NCBI GenBank assembly: GCA_009823395.1
Contig: CM020501.1
Coordinates: 11,237,861-11,301,860 of the forward strand
DNA length: 64,000 nt
Origin: Thamnaconus septentrionalis
Lineage: Eukaryota; Chordata; Actinopteri; Tetraodontiformes; Monacanthidae
Direction: 5' to 3'
The position numbers and the translations under genes were made by a program. Below, piece after piece: positions 41,944 through 53,100 of this stretch (the stretch's first letter is position 1; each line of letters begins with the position of its first letter). A model generated the notes under the pieces. That model searched no databases. It saw only the letters and a list, made by a program, of their open reading frames with translations, and was not told where the DNA came from.

Positions 41944-43536
41944 GGGAAAGCTGTGAAGTCAGCAGGAATGTTTTCCCCTCACAGCCGCACTCTCACTCCG
42001 ACACATGGTGACATTACTCAGCAGTGCAGCAACAGTCAGAGCAGCTGGTGGAGCGCACGGTGACAATGGCACAGGCAGAAAAGCACTCTTTCTCCGAGTG
42101 TTGTAACACATTAGCTTGAATATCTCTTATATCCATATCTTCAACCATCAACAGAGAGGCTCCATACAGCAGAGTGTCATTCCTTATTGTAATGTTTTCC
42201 AAATGGGCTGTTTGAACTTTTACAGAGGGGGATGTTCCACCTCAGCTGTGTCATATTGAACTGGCAGACATAACCATGACTGTACAAGGTTAGATTTGTC
42301 CTCACTTGTTAAAGAGGGCAGGTAGTGGTGCCAGGACTGACTAACGCCCCGTGTGACGCAGACCTTCAGTCGGAGGTGATTAGATGGCGTCAATTCAGAG
42401 GAGTGTTTTGTCGTGGACGCCCCCTCAAACAGGGGGTTGACAACAGGGAGAGATAGAAAACATTGTTGTGGAAACTAGATGAAGCCGAGACAAGCGCGGT
42501 ACATTGGCGAGAGAGCACCGCGTCCCATCCTGACAGCTGGTGGGGGGTCGGGGTGTGGTTTTAGCAGGCTGTTGTTGGTGGTGGTCGGTGGATGAGTTCT
42601 GAGCTGATATACACGGTATACAGACAGCAGTTGATTTGCTAAGAAAAGCAAGGGCCACAGAAAATTGTTGAAGGTAACTTTTTTTTTTTAAATGGCAAAT
42701 ACAAAATAATAGGTGAAACAACATTTAAAAAAAAGAGTTTGTTCAACACACAGATTTTTGTTGACTTTAGATACAAAATCTGTGAATTCTGCAACATCAC
42801 AAACAAAGATGCTCCCTTCACACAACAAGTCACACAATGAGGCACCAACCGGTTTTATCTCCTTAATGCATCTGAATGATGAAAGATGAACATGAGATGA
42901 TATTTGATGCAAAGTTGGGTGCGTTTTCCTAATAGTAAGTGAATGAATTGTAAATATGATTTTTAAACATTCCATTTGAGGTAAAAAAAACCAAAACAAA
43001 ACAAACAACAACAACATTTGAGTATTCTTCTAAAAAAAAAAAATTCTGCCTCCATAAAAAAAGGCTCAAACTGGCTGCTTCAGCGTATCACTAGTCTGTG
43101 GAAGACTTGGCTGCATTATTGCTAAAATAAATAAGTGAGCTAAGCCAAAATGTGTATTGTCTTGTATTTGTTTTGACATTGGTGCGCTTTTCTTAATTTA
43201 ACTCGCATGACACAAAAATTATGTAGTTGAAAGATGTTAACTGAGTTCTGGTGAATTGATGGAGATACACATTTGAAACAGAGAAGTGCACTCCAAAAAC
43301 ATTTTCAGAGGAAACAGATTAAACTAACGGTGGTAAACGGTGGCACACATTTAATTAAAAGTGTATGATTTTTTTTTTTAATGATTTTTTTAAAAAAAAG
43401 AAGTTGTGAGCACACCGGAGGAGAGCTGTCCCGCTGCTCCATGTCGCAGCCTACCTGATGTCTGACTCCCGGTGCGGACATCACGGGGGTCTCTGCGCGT
43501 ACCCTCTCCCTGCCCGTGACGCCGGGCTTCGGCCAT
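31971..43536 (-). CDS. sh3d19: sh3d19, SH3 domain-containing 19 (EEN-binding protein), frameshifted last exon
   Basis: I joined 21 coding exons by splice sites and phase. In transcript order: 43455-43536, 39568-39607, 38290-38330, 38113-38149, 37884-38022, 37495-37648, 36412-37410, 35624-35737, 35394-35479, 34960-35003, 34680-34878, 34517-34585, 34280-34423, 34150-34198, 33825-33955, 33658-33716, 33333-33562, 32926-32975, 32627-32813, 32162-32277 and 31971-32080. The expected length is about 1026 residues. SH3D19 is a cytosolic adaptor that binds endophilin and ADAM proteases and acts in endocytosis and shedding. Residues 1-650 are disordered and rich in PxxP, with one PPSY motif. Five SH3 domains then follow at about residues 645-710, 720-776, 796-850, 893-945 and 965-1026. 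A single base is missing in the last exon (see its entry). The N-terminal start is inferred from phase alone. Confidence 0.9.
32162..32277 (-). CDS. sh3d19: sh3d19 exon 20 (start of SH3-5)
   Basis: It encodes QQSSSNPYIAAAAASASGGR then ARALFDFASDCEEELSLK. The poly-A linker is followed by the ALFDF opening of the last SH3. Confidence 0.92.
32627..32813 (-). CDS. sh3d19: sh3d19 exon 19 (SH3-4)
   Basis: It encodes VEWVVAQYDFAGNSDGDLSF through DWSSGRLRGREGIFPRAFVQ. Acceptor GTACCAG, donor GTATTA. Confidence 0.93.
32926..32975 (-). CDS. sh3d19: sh3d19 exon 18 (linker)
   Basis: Fifty nt coding MVASTSTQHEDNESVQ; too short to appear as an ORF but in phase with both neighbours. Confidence 0.8.
33333..33562 (-). 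CDS. sh3d19: sh3d19 exon 17 (SH3-3)
   Basis: It encodes GPMCVARFDFEGEHSDELSF through EWARGQVGTLTGIFPLNFVE. All core SH3 residues are present. Donor GTGAGA. Confidence 0.94.
33658..33716 (-). CDS. sh3d19: sh3d19 exon 16 (linker)
   Basis: It encodes SNSPKPLPERKPKPPTATV, a proline-rich linker between SH3-2 and SH3-3. Confidence 0.88.
33825..33955 (-). CDS. sh3d19: sh3d19 exon 15 (SH3-2)
   Basis: It encodes GPGELALRAGDVATMVEQVD then SEWYSGTCRGASGFFPASFV, with the canonical W and FFPxxFV of an SH3 fold. Confidence 0.93.
34150..34198 (-). CDS. sh3d19: sh3d19 exon 14 (start of SH3-2)
   Basis: It encodes SAASGMTVQAIFDFSP, where AIFDF is the SH3 ALYDY-like opening. Donor GTAAGT. Confidence 0.9.
34280..34423 (-). 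CDS. sh3d19: sh3d19 exon 13 (SH3-1, second half)
   Basis: It encodes KNEVLLLLEEVDLNTFECQI through KSHMKIITPLDSASPKSAQQ. SH3-1 is atypical, lacking the ALYDY opening. Confidence 0.92.
34517..34585 (-). CDS. sh3d19: sh3d19 exon 12 (SH3-1, first half)
   Basis: It encodes LPLPHGIAAIDHNGSSTGGL followed by SFQ. Phase 0 at both ends. Confidence 0.9.
34680..34878 (-). CDS. sh3d19: sh3d19 exon 11
   Basis: It encodes RLTKTKTLPPRPPLAKTGPG through CPVLPPRPNPGHRLYNKYT; the PRPxPGHxLYxKY stretch is a family hallmark just before SH3-1. Confidence 0.92.
34960..35003 (-). CDS. sh3d19: sh3d19 exon 10
   Basis: Forty-four nt coding QDSFHPGPDLSLPP. The choice of CATCCAG as acceptor is set by phase. Confidence 0.75.
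35394..35479 (-). CDS. sh3d19: sh3d19 exon 9
   Basis: It encodes SDNFEDKPPPLPTQKPVGDL and GRQVSAFQ. Donor GTGAGA, phase 0. Confidence 0.87.
35624..35737 (-). CDS. sh3d19: sh3d19 exon 8
   Basis: It encodes AIQIKPVQNTDSGGVSSTRP and RRPTTIRVPSKTNS, close to the human KPTVIRIPAK segment. Donor GTAAGT. Confidence 0.88.
36412..37410 (-). CDS. sh3d19: sh3d19 exon 7, large proline-rich exon
   Basis: A 999-nt exon, disordered and rich in PxxP (KKPQKPPRPSPPKPLEVTQ at its start, TPPPKPHKEPLKPN near its end), with an acidic patch. It is the longest uninterrupted coding stretch in the window. Confidence 0.93.
37495..37648 (-). CDS. sh3d19: sh3d19 exon 6 (PPSY motif)
   Basis: It encodes LPPSYDQVIHEKTQEEHVVR through DSPAKKKTA. 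PPSY is a WW-domain ligand of the PPxY type. Confidence 0.85.
37884..38022 (-). CDS. sh3d19: sh3d19 exon 5
   Basis: It encodes RPEITIVSAEPLASNRWFSG through a run of seven prolines to GIQDASQ. The proline run is the GGT repeat seen at about 37930-37950 on plus. Confidence 0.85.
38113..38149 (-). CDS. sh3d19: sh3d19 exon 4
   Basis: Thirty-seven-nt exon coding KTPQSEPSRER, with TCTTCAG acceptor and GTAGTG donor. In phase with both sides. Confidence 0.65.
38290..38330 (-). CDS. sh3d19: sh3d19 exon 3
   Basis: Short exon coding QGPLFSIRAAIKR, with TTTTTCAG acceptor and GTAAGT donor. Confidence 0.7.
38331..39567 (-). other. sh3d19 intron 2
   Basis: AT-rich intron; no gene or clear repeat recognised. 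Confidence 0.5.
39568..39607 (-). CDS. sh3d19: sh3d19 exon 2
   Basis: Forty-nt exon coding GRPERTKSDPFNS, with CACAG acceptor and GTACGT donor. Phases fit both neighbours. Confidence 0.7.
41312..41340. repeat. poly-T tract
   Basis: Twenty-nine consecutive T residues; length is likely unreliable in sequencing. Confidence 0.95.
41879..41940. repeat. (CA)n microsatellite
   Basis: About 31 uninterrupted CA units. Confidence 0.98.
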
Positions 43537-43800
43537 CGAAAATAAAGAAAATACAAACGAGGAATTGAAAGACTAATAAAACCAGGAGTCCCTTAGTGGC
43601 TGCGTAACATTTTACAACCGGCACCGCAAATCGCTTCGCCGACCTCTCTGGGCTTGTCTCACTGACTCCCTCTGTCTCCGTGTGGATGGAGGTGGTGCCT
43701 CTGACAGACAGACAGCACCCCGTGAAACAGCCGGCGGCAGGTCCCAAAGCGGCTGTGGGAAAGTGAAGCATACTCATACTCTGATTCAAAGAGTGTGTGT
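43400..43800 (-). promoter_or_regulatory. sh3d19: sh3d19 promoter and 5' UTR, candidate
   Basis: CpG-enriched block around the inferred start codon, flanked by AT-rich sequence. The start site is not determinable by eye. Confidence 0.45.
43455..43536 (-). CDS. sh3d19: sh3d19 coding exon 1, inferred start
   Basis: ATG at 43536 opens MAEARRHGQGEGTRRDPRDV and joins the next exon in phase 1 through the donor GTAGGC. The surrounding region is CpG-rich. A 103-codon ORF overlapping it in another frame is probably chance. Confidence 0.6.
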
Positions 43801-43931
43801 GTGTGTGAGAGAGATAGAAATTAAGTATGTCTTCATTTTTTAGTAGTTGGTATTACTGTGAAGAACATCTCATCAAAGCAAGTGCTGGAAAAACGAGGGG
43901 AAAATATTTTTGGGAAACATTAGCTTAACTT

Positions 43932-44048
43932 AACTGGCGACTTGTCCAGGGTGTACCCTGCCTTCGCCCTAAGACAGCTCGGATAGGCTCCAGCAGACCC
44001 CCGTGACCTTGACCTCGGGAATAAACGGGTATGGAAAATGAATGAATT
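43932..44048 (+). repeat. teleost retroposon 3'-tail repeat
   Basis: It reads like the very common fish repeat with GGCGACTTGTCCAGGGTGTA, then CAGCTCGGATAGGCTCCAGC and a tail of AATGAATG units. The family is known to me as a LINE/SINE 3' end; I do not assign a name. Confidence 0.6.
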
Positions 44049-44461
44049 AGCTTAATTTATCACCTACCCTACACCCATCAGTTCTACCTGTCTGTCTTCG
44101 GTTTCATTTATTTTAACAATTTACACTAACTAACTCACTCATTAACGAGTACTTTCAACAAGGGTGACAAACGCTTTCGCCCTTTTCAACCACTAGATGT
44201 CACTGTAGGTCTGCTTGTAAGTGGACTTTTTTTTATTTTTTTTTTTTTGCCAGACAGACTTTACGAGGAAAGTGACTATTACGTAGGGCTTTGAAAGTTG
44301 GTCAGGGACACAGTTGTTTTTGCAAAAGCCGTATATACTTGTTTGTGTATTTCCGGTGTACAGATAAGAGGTATGCTGTGAGTTCGGAGAGGGAGGAGAA
44401 AGCTTCTTCCTTTATTTCCTTCGCAGTTCATGTACCATGTTTATGCCTCCACCAGATGATG

Positions 44462-44462
<1 letters not shown>

Positions 44463-44517
<55 letters not shown>
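44463..44517. repeat. (CA)n microsatellite
   Basis: About 27 CA units, roughly 300 bp upstream of the fhip1a CpG region. Confidence 0.97.
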
Positions 44518-44520
<3 letters not shown>

Positions 44521-44739
44521 GTTTAATTTCTTACTTTGATTTTGATGTCTAACCGGTGCCACTTTAGTAGCTGTATGCAGAGACTCTCAGTCAAACGTCC
44601 CCTTAGAAAAGGTGGAATTGCCTGAAAATACTGCTAGAATTTTCTGCTAGGCGAGTTCTACAGAATCCTCTAACAATCTAAAGTTTCGACCTGAAAATCT
44701 GTTTTACACTGTATTATTATTGTGGCCATGTCCTGATTC

Positions 44740-45320
44740 CCTTGACGACGGCGGGGTTTGGAGAACATAACAAACCCCGGCCCGGGCTGGGTGTGGGGGA
44801 GGTGGGGTACTGTACTTCAGTGGGAGGAGCTTCCAACCGGGATTAGAGTAGTTTCACCTTACGTGTGCACACCGCCGACCAGGTTAAGCAGCTCGCTCGC
44901 ACCGCACCGTGTGTTTGGGGGTTTCCAGAGGAACCGAAAGCTTGTAGGGTTCTGACCCGGTGTAACTCGGTGGTTGGACGGTTGAAGACGGGCTGAGCGA
45001 AGGTGAACGTCAAACTGCCGCCTCTCGCACTTTCCGTCCGAGCGGAGGATCCTTCCGACGGTAAGACAGAGAACGGAAGGACGGCTGTCGTTCTGCTTTG
45101 CAGCTGGACGTCAAACTCAATGTTCGTGTGAGTTTGTGTGTGTGTGTGTGTGTGTTTCGAAGTGTAACGTGACTTACATGTCTGCTGTTGTCGGCTCGCG
45201 TGCGCGCGTTTTGCCCACCGTGACAGCTGCGCGGTCTGTGAGTGACATCCGCGGGTTGAGGGGGGTCCAGGGGGACCGTTGGTCTGACTGGGGGATTCCT
45301 ATTTACGGGTTTCATGTTTA
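44740..45320 (+). promoter_or_regulatory. fhip1a: CpG-rich region, probable fhip1a promoter
   Basis: The densest CpG stretch between sh3d19 and the first fhip1a coding exon. It ends in a good donor (see the exon 1 entry). It holds a short GT repeat at 45133-45155. Confidence 0.5.
44870..45060 (+). other. fhip1a: fhip1a untranslated exon 1, candidate
   Basis: The 3' limit is set by the donor GACG|GTAAGA at 45061. No ATG is evident in the last 150 bp, consistent with a noncoding leader. The 5' limit is a guess. Confidence 0.35.
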
Positions 45321-46667
45321 TACTCGTGTTCAGTTCTTTGTTTAGTCTGTCTGCAGCTTTTCAGAAAACAGCATTTAGTCATCAGTTTATAGCACAAACC
45401 GCCCAGTTTTAGCGTTGTGTTAACTTTCTTGGCAGGGGAACCAAAACAGAGTGTGACAGGCTGGCTTTAGAAGGGTGGAACTAAGGTCTGGGTGCGGGTG
45501 TTTTCACTAGCTGGGAGACCTACTAGTGATTTATTAATGCTCTGTGTGACATCACCAAGGGCTGATTTCTAGAAGTGTATGTTTAAGCACACACTTCCTG
45601 AAAAGTGGAAGTGCATGATTAACTTTTGTCACATCAGGGGAATTCACTGGCTGACTGGAGACACATTGGTTTTGGAAAACACTGACATTTTGCATCATCT
45701 GTGACCTTTAAACATCAACCAGGAAAAACAAGGTGGGACCTGAGCAACAACGGTACCTTGACATGCTCAACTTTGAGACAAAGTAGACCCACCCTGTTCT
45801 GCGAGTTTGCTATTTTGTAACCAAAGCCAATAAAGAAGCCTCCTTCTAATAACACCGTCGTCGTGTGTTTGCACTTGTGCAATCTTGCAGCGCTGACAGC
45901 AGCGTTCGTCAGTTCCACGTGCAGTTGTCTGCAATTGCTGACTAAGTAATTTTACAGCCTTTACACAGGTGTGTGAGGGGCAGTCTCTCTGCTGCACTCC
46001 TCCCTCACCTCACCCCCCTGTGTTCTCATGAGCTTTGAACTCAGGTGTCTTGTGGGAGGGAGGTGAGGCTGGATGCAGCTGGTGTTTGGTTACCTGCAAA
46101 CAAACATCATCTATGTTTCATGGCTGCCTCTCCTGTGTCGGTGTCATTGCTTTGCAGGCGTTCTCGTCCGCCTGCCAAATCAGAGTTTTTCATTTGGCCT
46201 CACGTATAAATTGGGTCAATGTGAAAGGAATAAATTCTCTGTGCGGAAAATGAAGATCTAAAACAATACCCGCGCCATTCTCTTTAGGCCTATGTATGAA
46301 CCTAAGTGGATTAGACCATTATCGAGTTAGAACTTACTTAAGCACACAGTTGTTATTTGTTGTGTCATGTACTTCTTTATGAGGAGAAGTGTCCTCACCA
46401 CTTGTCTGCATGTCACCATCTATTGTGGTTTGCTGTGGTTAGTGTGATGGCCTTAGAGGAAGTTCTTCAAAGCCACAGAGTCTCTTGTTTGCTCTTTCAT
46501 GGAGCTACTTTGAGGCCAGTGGAGAGATTTTGGAAAAGGTCTTATATTGAAGTCAAAGGTCTTTGTAAAAGTAAACCATGTGAAATAAGTATTTTTAGGA
46601 TTGTAGCAGTAGAAGGTAGGTCAATGTTTGTGTTGTCGATATTTCTCTTAAATAAGGAGCTGTTATC

Positions 46668-46722
46668 TATCTATCTACCTATCTATCTATATATCTGTCT
46701 ATCTGTCTATCTGTCTATCTCT
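46668..46722. repeat. (TCTA/TCTG)n microsatellite
   Basis: Tetranucleotide TCTA and TCTG units, read directly. Confidence 0.93.
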
Positions 46723-48039
46723 AAAAACCAACTTGCATCAGGAAACAGAAAAGCAGGGGCAGCCTCCACTTCAGAGTGTTCATGTTTGTGGCAGGCGACG
46801 GGGAATGCAAGGAATGTGGATCAGTCATGTGAGCGATTACATCTGATTACCTTCAGAGGGGACTCAAGTCATGTTTGGCTCAGTTCGGTTCTCAGACCTT
46901 TTCGTTCATTTTTTCAAGCAGGATCGATGTGGATTTGGGTCGCAGCCCGAATGTGAAGAATGTTTACACTAATGTGATTAAGTGCAGTCCGGGTCATGAG
47001 TTCTATGTTTCACAAGATGACGGATGCATTTGCTTCACCTGGCCTGTTCATAGCTCTACTAAATGTTCAGTATTGTCGCTTAAGCAAAAGAAACTGACGT
47101 CTTGCACATTCTCGCAACAGATGCAGTTGTCACATGCCAGCAGGTGGTTGTGTGTTTGTTTCTGTTTCTTTGCACAGATGGAACTGGCTGACCTTCGTCT
47201 CGTGCTTCAGATTAGCCTCATGTTGACCCTCGGAAGCAACAGGCAACAAGAAGTCTTTGGAGTGGCAAAAACCAGCAGGAGTTCAGAGATTTGTTTGAAA
47301 AAGAGTTTAACTTCCTGCAAAAGCTGCAGGAAGTTTCTTAATGACCAAAAGTAAGAAAACAACATTGTCATCAATATAGCATCTCTTGAAATTTTTGAAA
47401 ACAGAAAGGTTGACTTATTCTAGGAAGTTTGCATGTGGCGGATGTACGTTAGCATCTGTGATTGTGACCCACTTGTCAGCTAGCCAGTATTGTAAGCAGG
47501 ACAGAGTAACTGACTCGGGTTGAACCACCTCTACTCTGTTGTCGAAGAATGGCGTGAACTGACAGCAGATCTTGTTTTTATGAAGTGCGACATTTCTCCT
47601 CCTTCTTGGCAGAGGCAGCCACAGACATGGAGCTGAACATTATTGCGGCAGAAGACAGTGTTCAGAAGCAAACATGCCCTTGTCTAAATTGAATACATTT
47701 GCATCGCATAGCTCTACTGCTGAGATGTCTGAGATGAACTTGTTCTAAAGTCAATTACAGCGCTGTTAAATAGTTGACATAGCAAAGTAAATATTTGAAA
47801 CACAAACAGACCAGACTGGTACGCTGGAATTCAGTACATTCTTTGTACATACAAGTTTGAGCTGTGACATAAATGTCCTATTTTTAAAGGACTTTTAGTG
47901 GTTCCTTCAGTGGTTGGTTACAAATCTGGAGTACTGACGCTTTTTTCTCTGTTTTTTTTCAATAAGCACATCTGAACTTCACAGAGGTTTATCATCTGCC
48001 CCACATGCAAAATTTTTTTTTTTCCTTTTTAATCTCAGC

Positions 48040-48300
48040 ATGTGAGGCAAAGAAGCCAGACAGGAAGTGGCAGGAGCAGAGATAGGATATGCCCACGCTA
48101 AGCGCACTCTTATCACCGACAGAGGCCTTTTGTAAGTGTTGGGATGCGGCCTCATACCCACATCAAAGTAGGAATGATGTCACCCGCCCTCATTGTGCCC
48201 CTACAATGTGGTAATTACTGCGGGCCTGTGAGGTTCGGGAGATAGCGGGCAGAGGAATGCATCGCAGCTGACAGCGTTGGGGCACGGCGGCGGCAACTAT
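48040..48300. promoter_or_regulatory. candidate noncoding regulatory element
   Basis: A GC-balanced island with an AGATAGGATA word, a CTTATCAC (GATA-type) word and a GTAATTAC homeodomain-type palindrome. It has no coding signal. Confidence 0.25.
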
Positions 48301-49555
48301 AGTTTCAGACAACTGCAGTTAATTTTAATTTAATTACAAATTCAGCTTTACTGTAATTGTTGCTTTGTAAGAAGATGTGAAGTTCCTGATAATCACAAGG
48401 GTGTTCCAACACTTTGATGTAAATTAGGTGCCTTCCTATAGGTAGAATATTCCAGTGGTGCCTGATTAAATATGTGGTTTGTCAGAGGTGCTTTTCGCTG
48501 TCAACAACAATTCCAGCAACGATATTTCAATATTTCACTCAGATAATCCAGTACTTGCTTCTTTTGGACCCTCATGTTGGCCGATCCCTCTGGTTTTAGG
48601 ACACGCTGTCGCACATATAAAGAATAAGGAGTTTTTGTAATCAAACTGCAGACTGCAATGCGGCTTTGAGTTATCTCCTGCAGTCCTCTACAGTTTTTTA
48701 TTTGAAACTGTGTCTTGCTCCGTGGGTGTTGAGGAAAAGTCAATAGAGGGATAATGAGGCTGCAGTGACTCCTGCGCACACGGGTTAGCAGCATCAGCAA
48801 GCAGGAGGCCGCTGCATCTGTCCTCGTCCATAATGGAGAGACTTTCTTTGTGTTCTCTCTTGACAACAGGAAGGAGTTGAAGCATATATGAAGTTATCCA
48901 CATGTCTTTGATCCTGACAGCGGAACACACTGAAACACCTCTGAAATAACAGCGTCTGGATCAGTGTGTCATTTCTCTCCGGTGTCTGTCTTCACTATTG
49001 ACTACTATTTGCTGTGTTATCCACACCTGTGTAACTCACCTGTGCTGTGTTTGTGTGTATGTGAACGTTCAAGTGAATCTGATCTCGTGACGTCAGCAAC
49101 ACCTTGAAACCAGTTCCAGACAGAAACGGCATCCAATGCCCAGCCGCCCCTGTGCAGGCGGACGCAGGCTTGCAGTGCAGATCTGCTTACATAATCACAG
49201 CATTATCTCATAAGCCAGACACAGTGGACACCTGTCGTGTCAGCACTGTGTTGTGCTACTTAGAAACAGATGGGATTGTGTACGGATACTTTATATGGAA
49301 ATATCTACTTAATTCGATGGCAAATATGTGGAACTCTTTTTAATCAATCCCCCACAAAAAAGGAAATACTTGCTATTAATTAGGAAGCATACTGAGAACA
49401 ACTTAAATGTTAATTCCGATTCCCTACATGACTTCCCATATTTCTTATGTCAGCTGTGTTGTCGGGATAAATATCGAAAACCCAAACAGATCAATGGTCC
49501 AACTGCCTGTCATGGCTGCCTCTTTAATACTAGGACCTGCTCTTTATGGAAACAC

Positions 49556-49690
49556 CATCCATCCGTCCATCCATCCATCCATCTTTTACTGCTTATCCTG
49601 CATTCAGAGTTGCTTGAGTGTGTCCCAGCTGTCTTGGTGGGAAAGTGGGGTTACTCCCTGAATGAGGTGCCGGTAACCCCACCTCTACTT
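49556..49690 (-). repeat. teleost retroposon 3'-tail repeat (reverse orientation)
   Basis: CCATCCATCCATCCATC followed by TTTTACTGCTTATCCTGCAT and CCCAGCTGTCTTGG. This is the reverse complement of the family seen at 43932-44048, though quite diverged. Confidence 0.55.
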
Positions 49691-49799
49691 CGATAGACTA
49701 TTTGAAAATATAGTAAAAACGGAGGCATTATTAACACCTAAAGTACCCGCCTGTCCATTCCTCTGTAATCTGACTTATAGCAACAATTCACGTGCCATC

Positions 49800-50110
49800 C
49801 TTTAAGAGCGCCCTGGTTTACGTTTAACAGACGTGATGTAACCTGGATCTGTCGCTCCCAGTGATAAATGTTCCATCGCTGTGGTGGCCCTGGCCGCTGA
49901 GCGTGATAATGGGCACGACGATAAGGAAATAGACGGCCTTTTTCTTCTCGAGGGGATTGTTGATTGGACGAGGACATTGCGGGTCATAAACAGTCCCCCG
50001 GCAGCAGCCGCTATCTCACTCTTCAGGGGCTTTACCTGCATTCCTGAACATTTTAGCCGCTGCCGTCACAGTAATGGGCCTTTCTGTCACTGTGCTGCCA
50101 TGGCTGTAAA
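49800..50110. promoter_or_regulatory. candidate noncoding regulatory element
   Basis: A GC-balanced island with TGATTGGACG (CCAAT-type) and several ATAAAC/TAATGG words. No splice-framed coding potential. Confidence 0.25.
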
Positions 50111-53100
50111 TTTCTAGCGAGCTAAAAAAAAAGCATAAAAACACATTGGCATAGAACCTACTCTCGTTCAACAAAATTTTTGTTAAAAGACCCACTTTTT
50201 TGTGTGTGTTGTCCTGGTTAGCGTGAGAGCTGATCCTCAGGCTGAGTAAAGGGTGTGTCCTCCTGTCCTTGGGCTATTTGTCTAAGCCGCACCTGTGTGC
50301 ATGACAACCAATGAGATGGCAGGAAGAAAAAGTACACCTCTTTCCTTTTTAACATTAGGTCTGCGTTCGCTCTCGTTAGCCTGGTGTTCTTTTGTACTTT
50401 TGTGTGTCTGTTGTACCACCGGAAGTGAAACACGGCTGGTGCTCATGTTGTCACTGCCCTGGTGCTTACCTTAGGAGTGAGGAAGAGGAAGAAACTGTCC
50501 CTCCTCCCCTGCTGTGACACCCCTGGAGGCTCTTCCACCTACTTTTCAGCGTTAAGCAACATGGCTATAGAGTTTCAGCACAGAGGTTTCTTCTGTTCTC
50601 GAAATTCTAAACTTTAACAATCTACTTGTTGTTTTGCTCCCTTTATCTAAAAACAATTATTAACAAACGACTATTACATTTACTTTTCATATTATGTAAG
50701 AAGCCTTTGACGTCAAGGTTACTTACAATAGGAAAATTGAATTACGAATTGCTCTCCCAGCAATTCTAGAAGAGTTACTTTTCATGTTTCCTCAGTGGCA
50801 AATTTAATTGATGCATGTCACAATTTGCCGCTCTGTCTAAAGATGATCCAGTTTGTTTTTTTTTTTTTTTAACTATGGCGCGACTTAAACTTTCAACATG
50901 CAACAAATGGATTTAAGAATTAACCAATTAAGTGAAACAAAGAGAGCAGTTGGACGCTGCCAGAAATCCCTCTTCTATGTTGATGGCCACTGACTGCAGA
51001 CAAGTTGAAGCAACAAATACGCGTAATTATCAAATTGCCATAATTGCAGAACTGAAATTTTCCAAATCAGGAAGGTCTGTGTGGCACATGAGACCAGCAG
51101 CAGTTGGGCACAATTTGGATTTTCCAGAAACCGATTCAGATCTAGCGTGCACTAAAGATGTATTTTTAACAACCTATATTTTGGCGTGCGCTCTGCTCAT
51201 CACGTTTCAGACTTCGCCTGCACTTCTGGCTATTTTGAGCAAGCAGAGCTGTGTCATCTGTGGGCTGTCCTTCTGTGTCGGGAGCACAGAGTTTGATGAG
51301 CCCTCTCTGAAAAACACGTTTTCCAGGAATAACAAGCGAAGATCTGTGTTGTCCTGCATCCCTCTCTGCAGATCTGAGTTCTTTTTTCTGGTCCCTAAAG
51401 TCATGCTCACCAAATGTTTCCGCCTTGGCTAGTTTATTAGCATTTGAATCGTTTCCGTGTTGGAAATCATTGCACTCAATTGCCAATGATTGTTAAGGAC
51501 TGTGGGACTGTAGCAGCCTCACTTATTAAACTAGAGAAAACAACAGCAACCTCATTTAAGTTATGTTTTAAAATGTTCCTTCAGCATTCTTCATTCTGCA
51601 GAACTTACCAGAAGAGTAGCAGAGACTCAAAGTGGAAACAGACGTCCTCCACAGTTTTATTAGCAGCAAAAGTGCCGCTGTTTGGAAGTCACTTTTCCTT
51701 TCCTTCCAGCTGCAGTTGTCAGCAATGCAACAGAAAAATAATGACTCTAATTATTTGTGTAGTCTGCTATCGGGGTCTTCAAATCAAATAAAAAAAATGT
51801 CGCAAGGCTTCCAAGTCTGTCTGGATCAGCAGCCAGTCGTCATTAACACAGAACTTTATGTTCTCAGCGGCTGATTAAAATGAGAAACTGTGTGACGAGA
51901 GATTTATATGGAACAGGTCTAAATGCAGATGCTGTCGCTATTTCCTGGTCATGCTCTGCTAATGATCCGTGACAGGTGTGTTACCATAACTACAGCCTGT
52001 CCGCTGTTGCCTCCTCCAGGCTTGTGTTTGTTGTAGTGAGCTTGATTTATTGGAATACTGATGATTTAAATGACTAATTCACTTTTTCTCGGGGGGTTCT
52101 TAAAAATGTATTTTTAAGGGTTTCTATAATTTGTTACATCAGAGACTTTAGCTCAAATGGTGTTTTTAATACTAAAACATATAATTAACATTGTTATAAT
52201 TTACTATTTTACAAAAAAATTAAAAAATGTAAAACTTGATTAAGTGTGTTGAATTACAATTATTTACTAGCATTCCAGAGCGAAAAAATACTCTTATTGG
52301 TTGAATGTTATGCTTGAATAATTTCTGACTTCACCCTGAAGACCAGTGAGCCGGATCACATTTAGATACAGCAATTTAAAGGACAATTAGTTGCTTTTTT
52401 GTTTTCAAAGGAATACCAATAACATATTTAGATACGATTCTAGGTTTATTGATCACTGTGCATTGGCACGTCATAGAAAACGGAGCAGTAATTGACTGAA
52501 TAAAAATGGAATAATTAACATGGTTTATATTTGATTATTAGTCAGCTGTGTTGAGGCCAATACGTCACAAGATAATTCCTTATCTTATGAGCTCATCTGG
52601 TATATACACTTTTATGAAACCAACACTGGACTGAAAAATGCCCCTCAAAAAAGCTTCAGAGCAGCAGAAAGATTCGTCCGGATGACTCGACTGTACGCGC
52701 TCACCCACGCACGTCTCCGTCTGCCTCTTTCGCAGCCGCCGTGTCGATGTGACATCACGCTCGCAGCGCAGATTGCATGTTTGCCGAGGAGCCCACATTT
52801 TAAAAAAAGGCCCTCTGAAAAAGGCCTAAACATCACGGGCAGATTATAGACGGGTAATCTGCTGAGCGATTACAGAGTCGGGAGTGAAGACCGGTCGGTG
52901 TGTTTCCCACGGGTGGAGGTGGTGGCAGGGTTGGTGAGGACGGCACCTCCCACACGTGATGCTGCTGACCACACCACTTCATCGGGACGCTCCTAATGTC
53001 ACTCCTTCAATTAAAGGAGCAGGCTGGGCTGCAATCAGTCAAAATCACAATTTTCTGTTTTTCAGTAAATAAGTCACACAAATTCTCTCTCATGACAGCT

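Larger units (their letters stand above)
39608..43454 (-). other. sh3d19 intron 1
   Basis: It contains a 29-T run (41312-41340), a long CA microsatellite (41879-41940) and a perfect 12-bp inverted repeat (41071-41082 / 41107-41118). No coding exon was found. Confidence 0.55.

Noticed and set aside
43481..43789. A 102-codon minus-strand ORF at the sh3d19 5' end, with a hydrophobic segment
   Set aside because: Its frame does not join exon 2. The overlapping MAEARRHG frame does, so this is probably 5' UTR chance coding.
46357..47354. Overlapping 199- and 159-codon open frames
   Set aside because: They run through a TCTA microsatellite and have no domain-like composition or splice context. They are likely chance ORFs in an intron.
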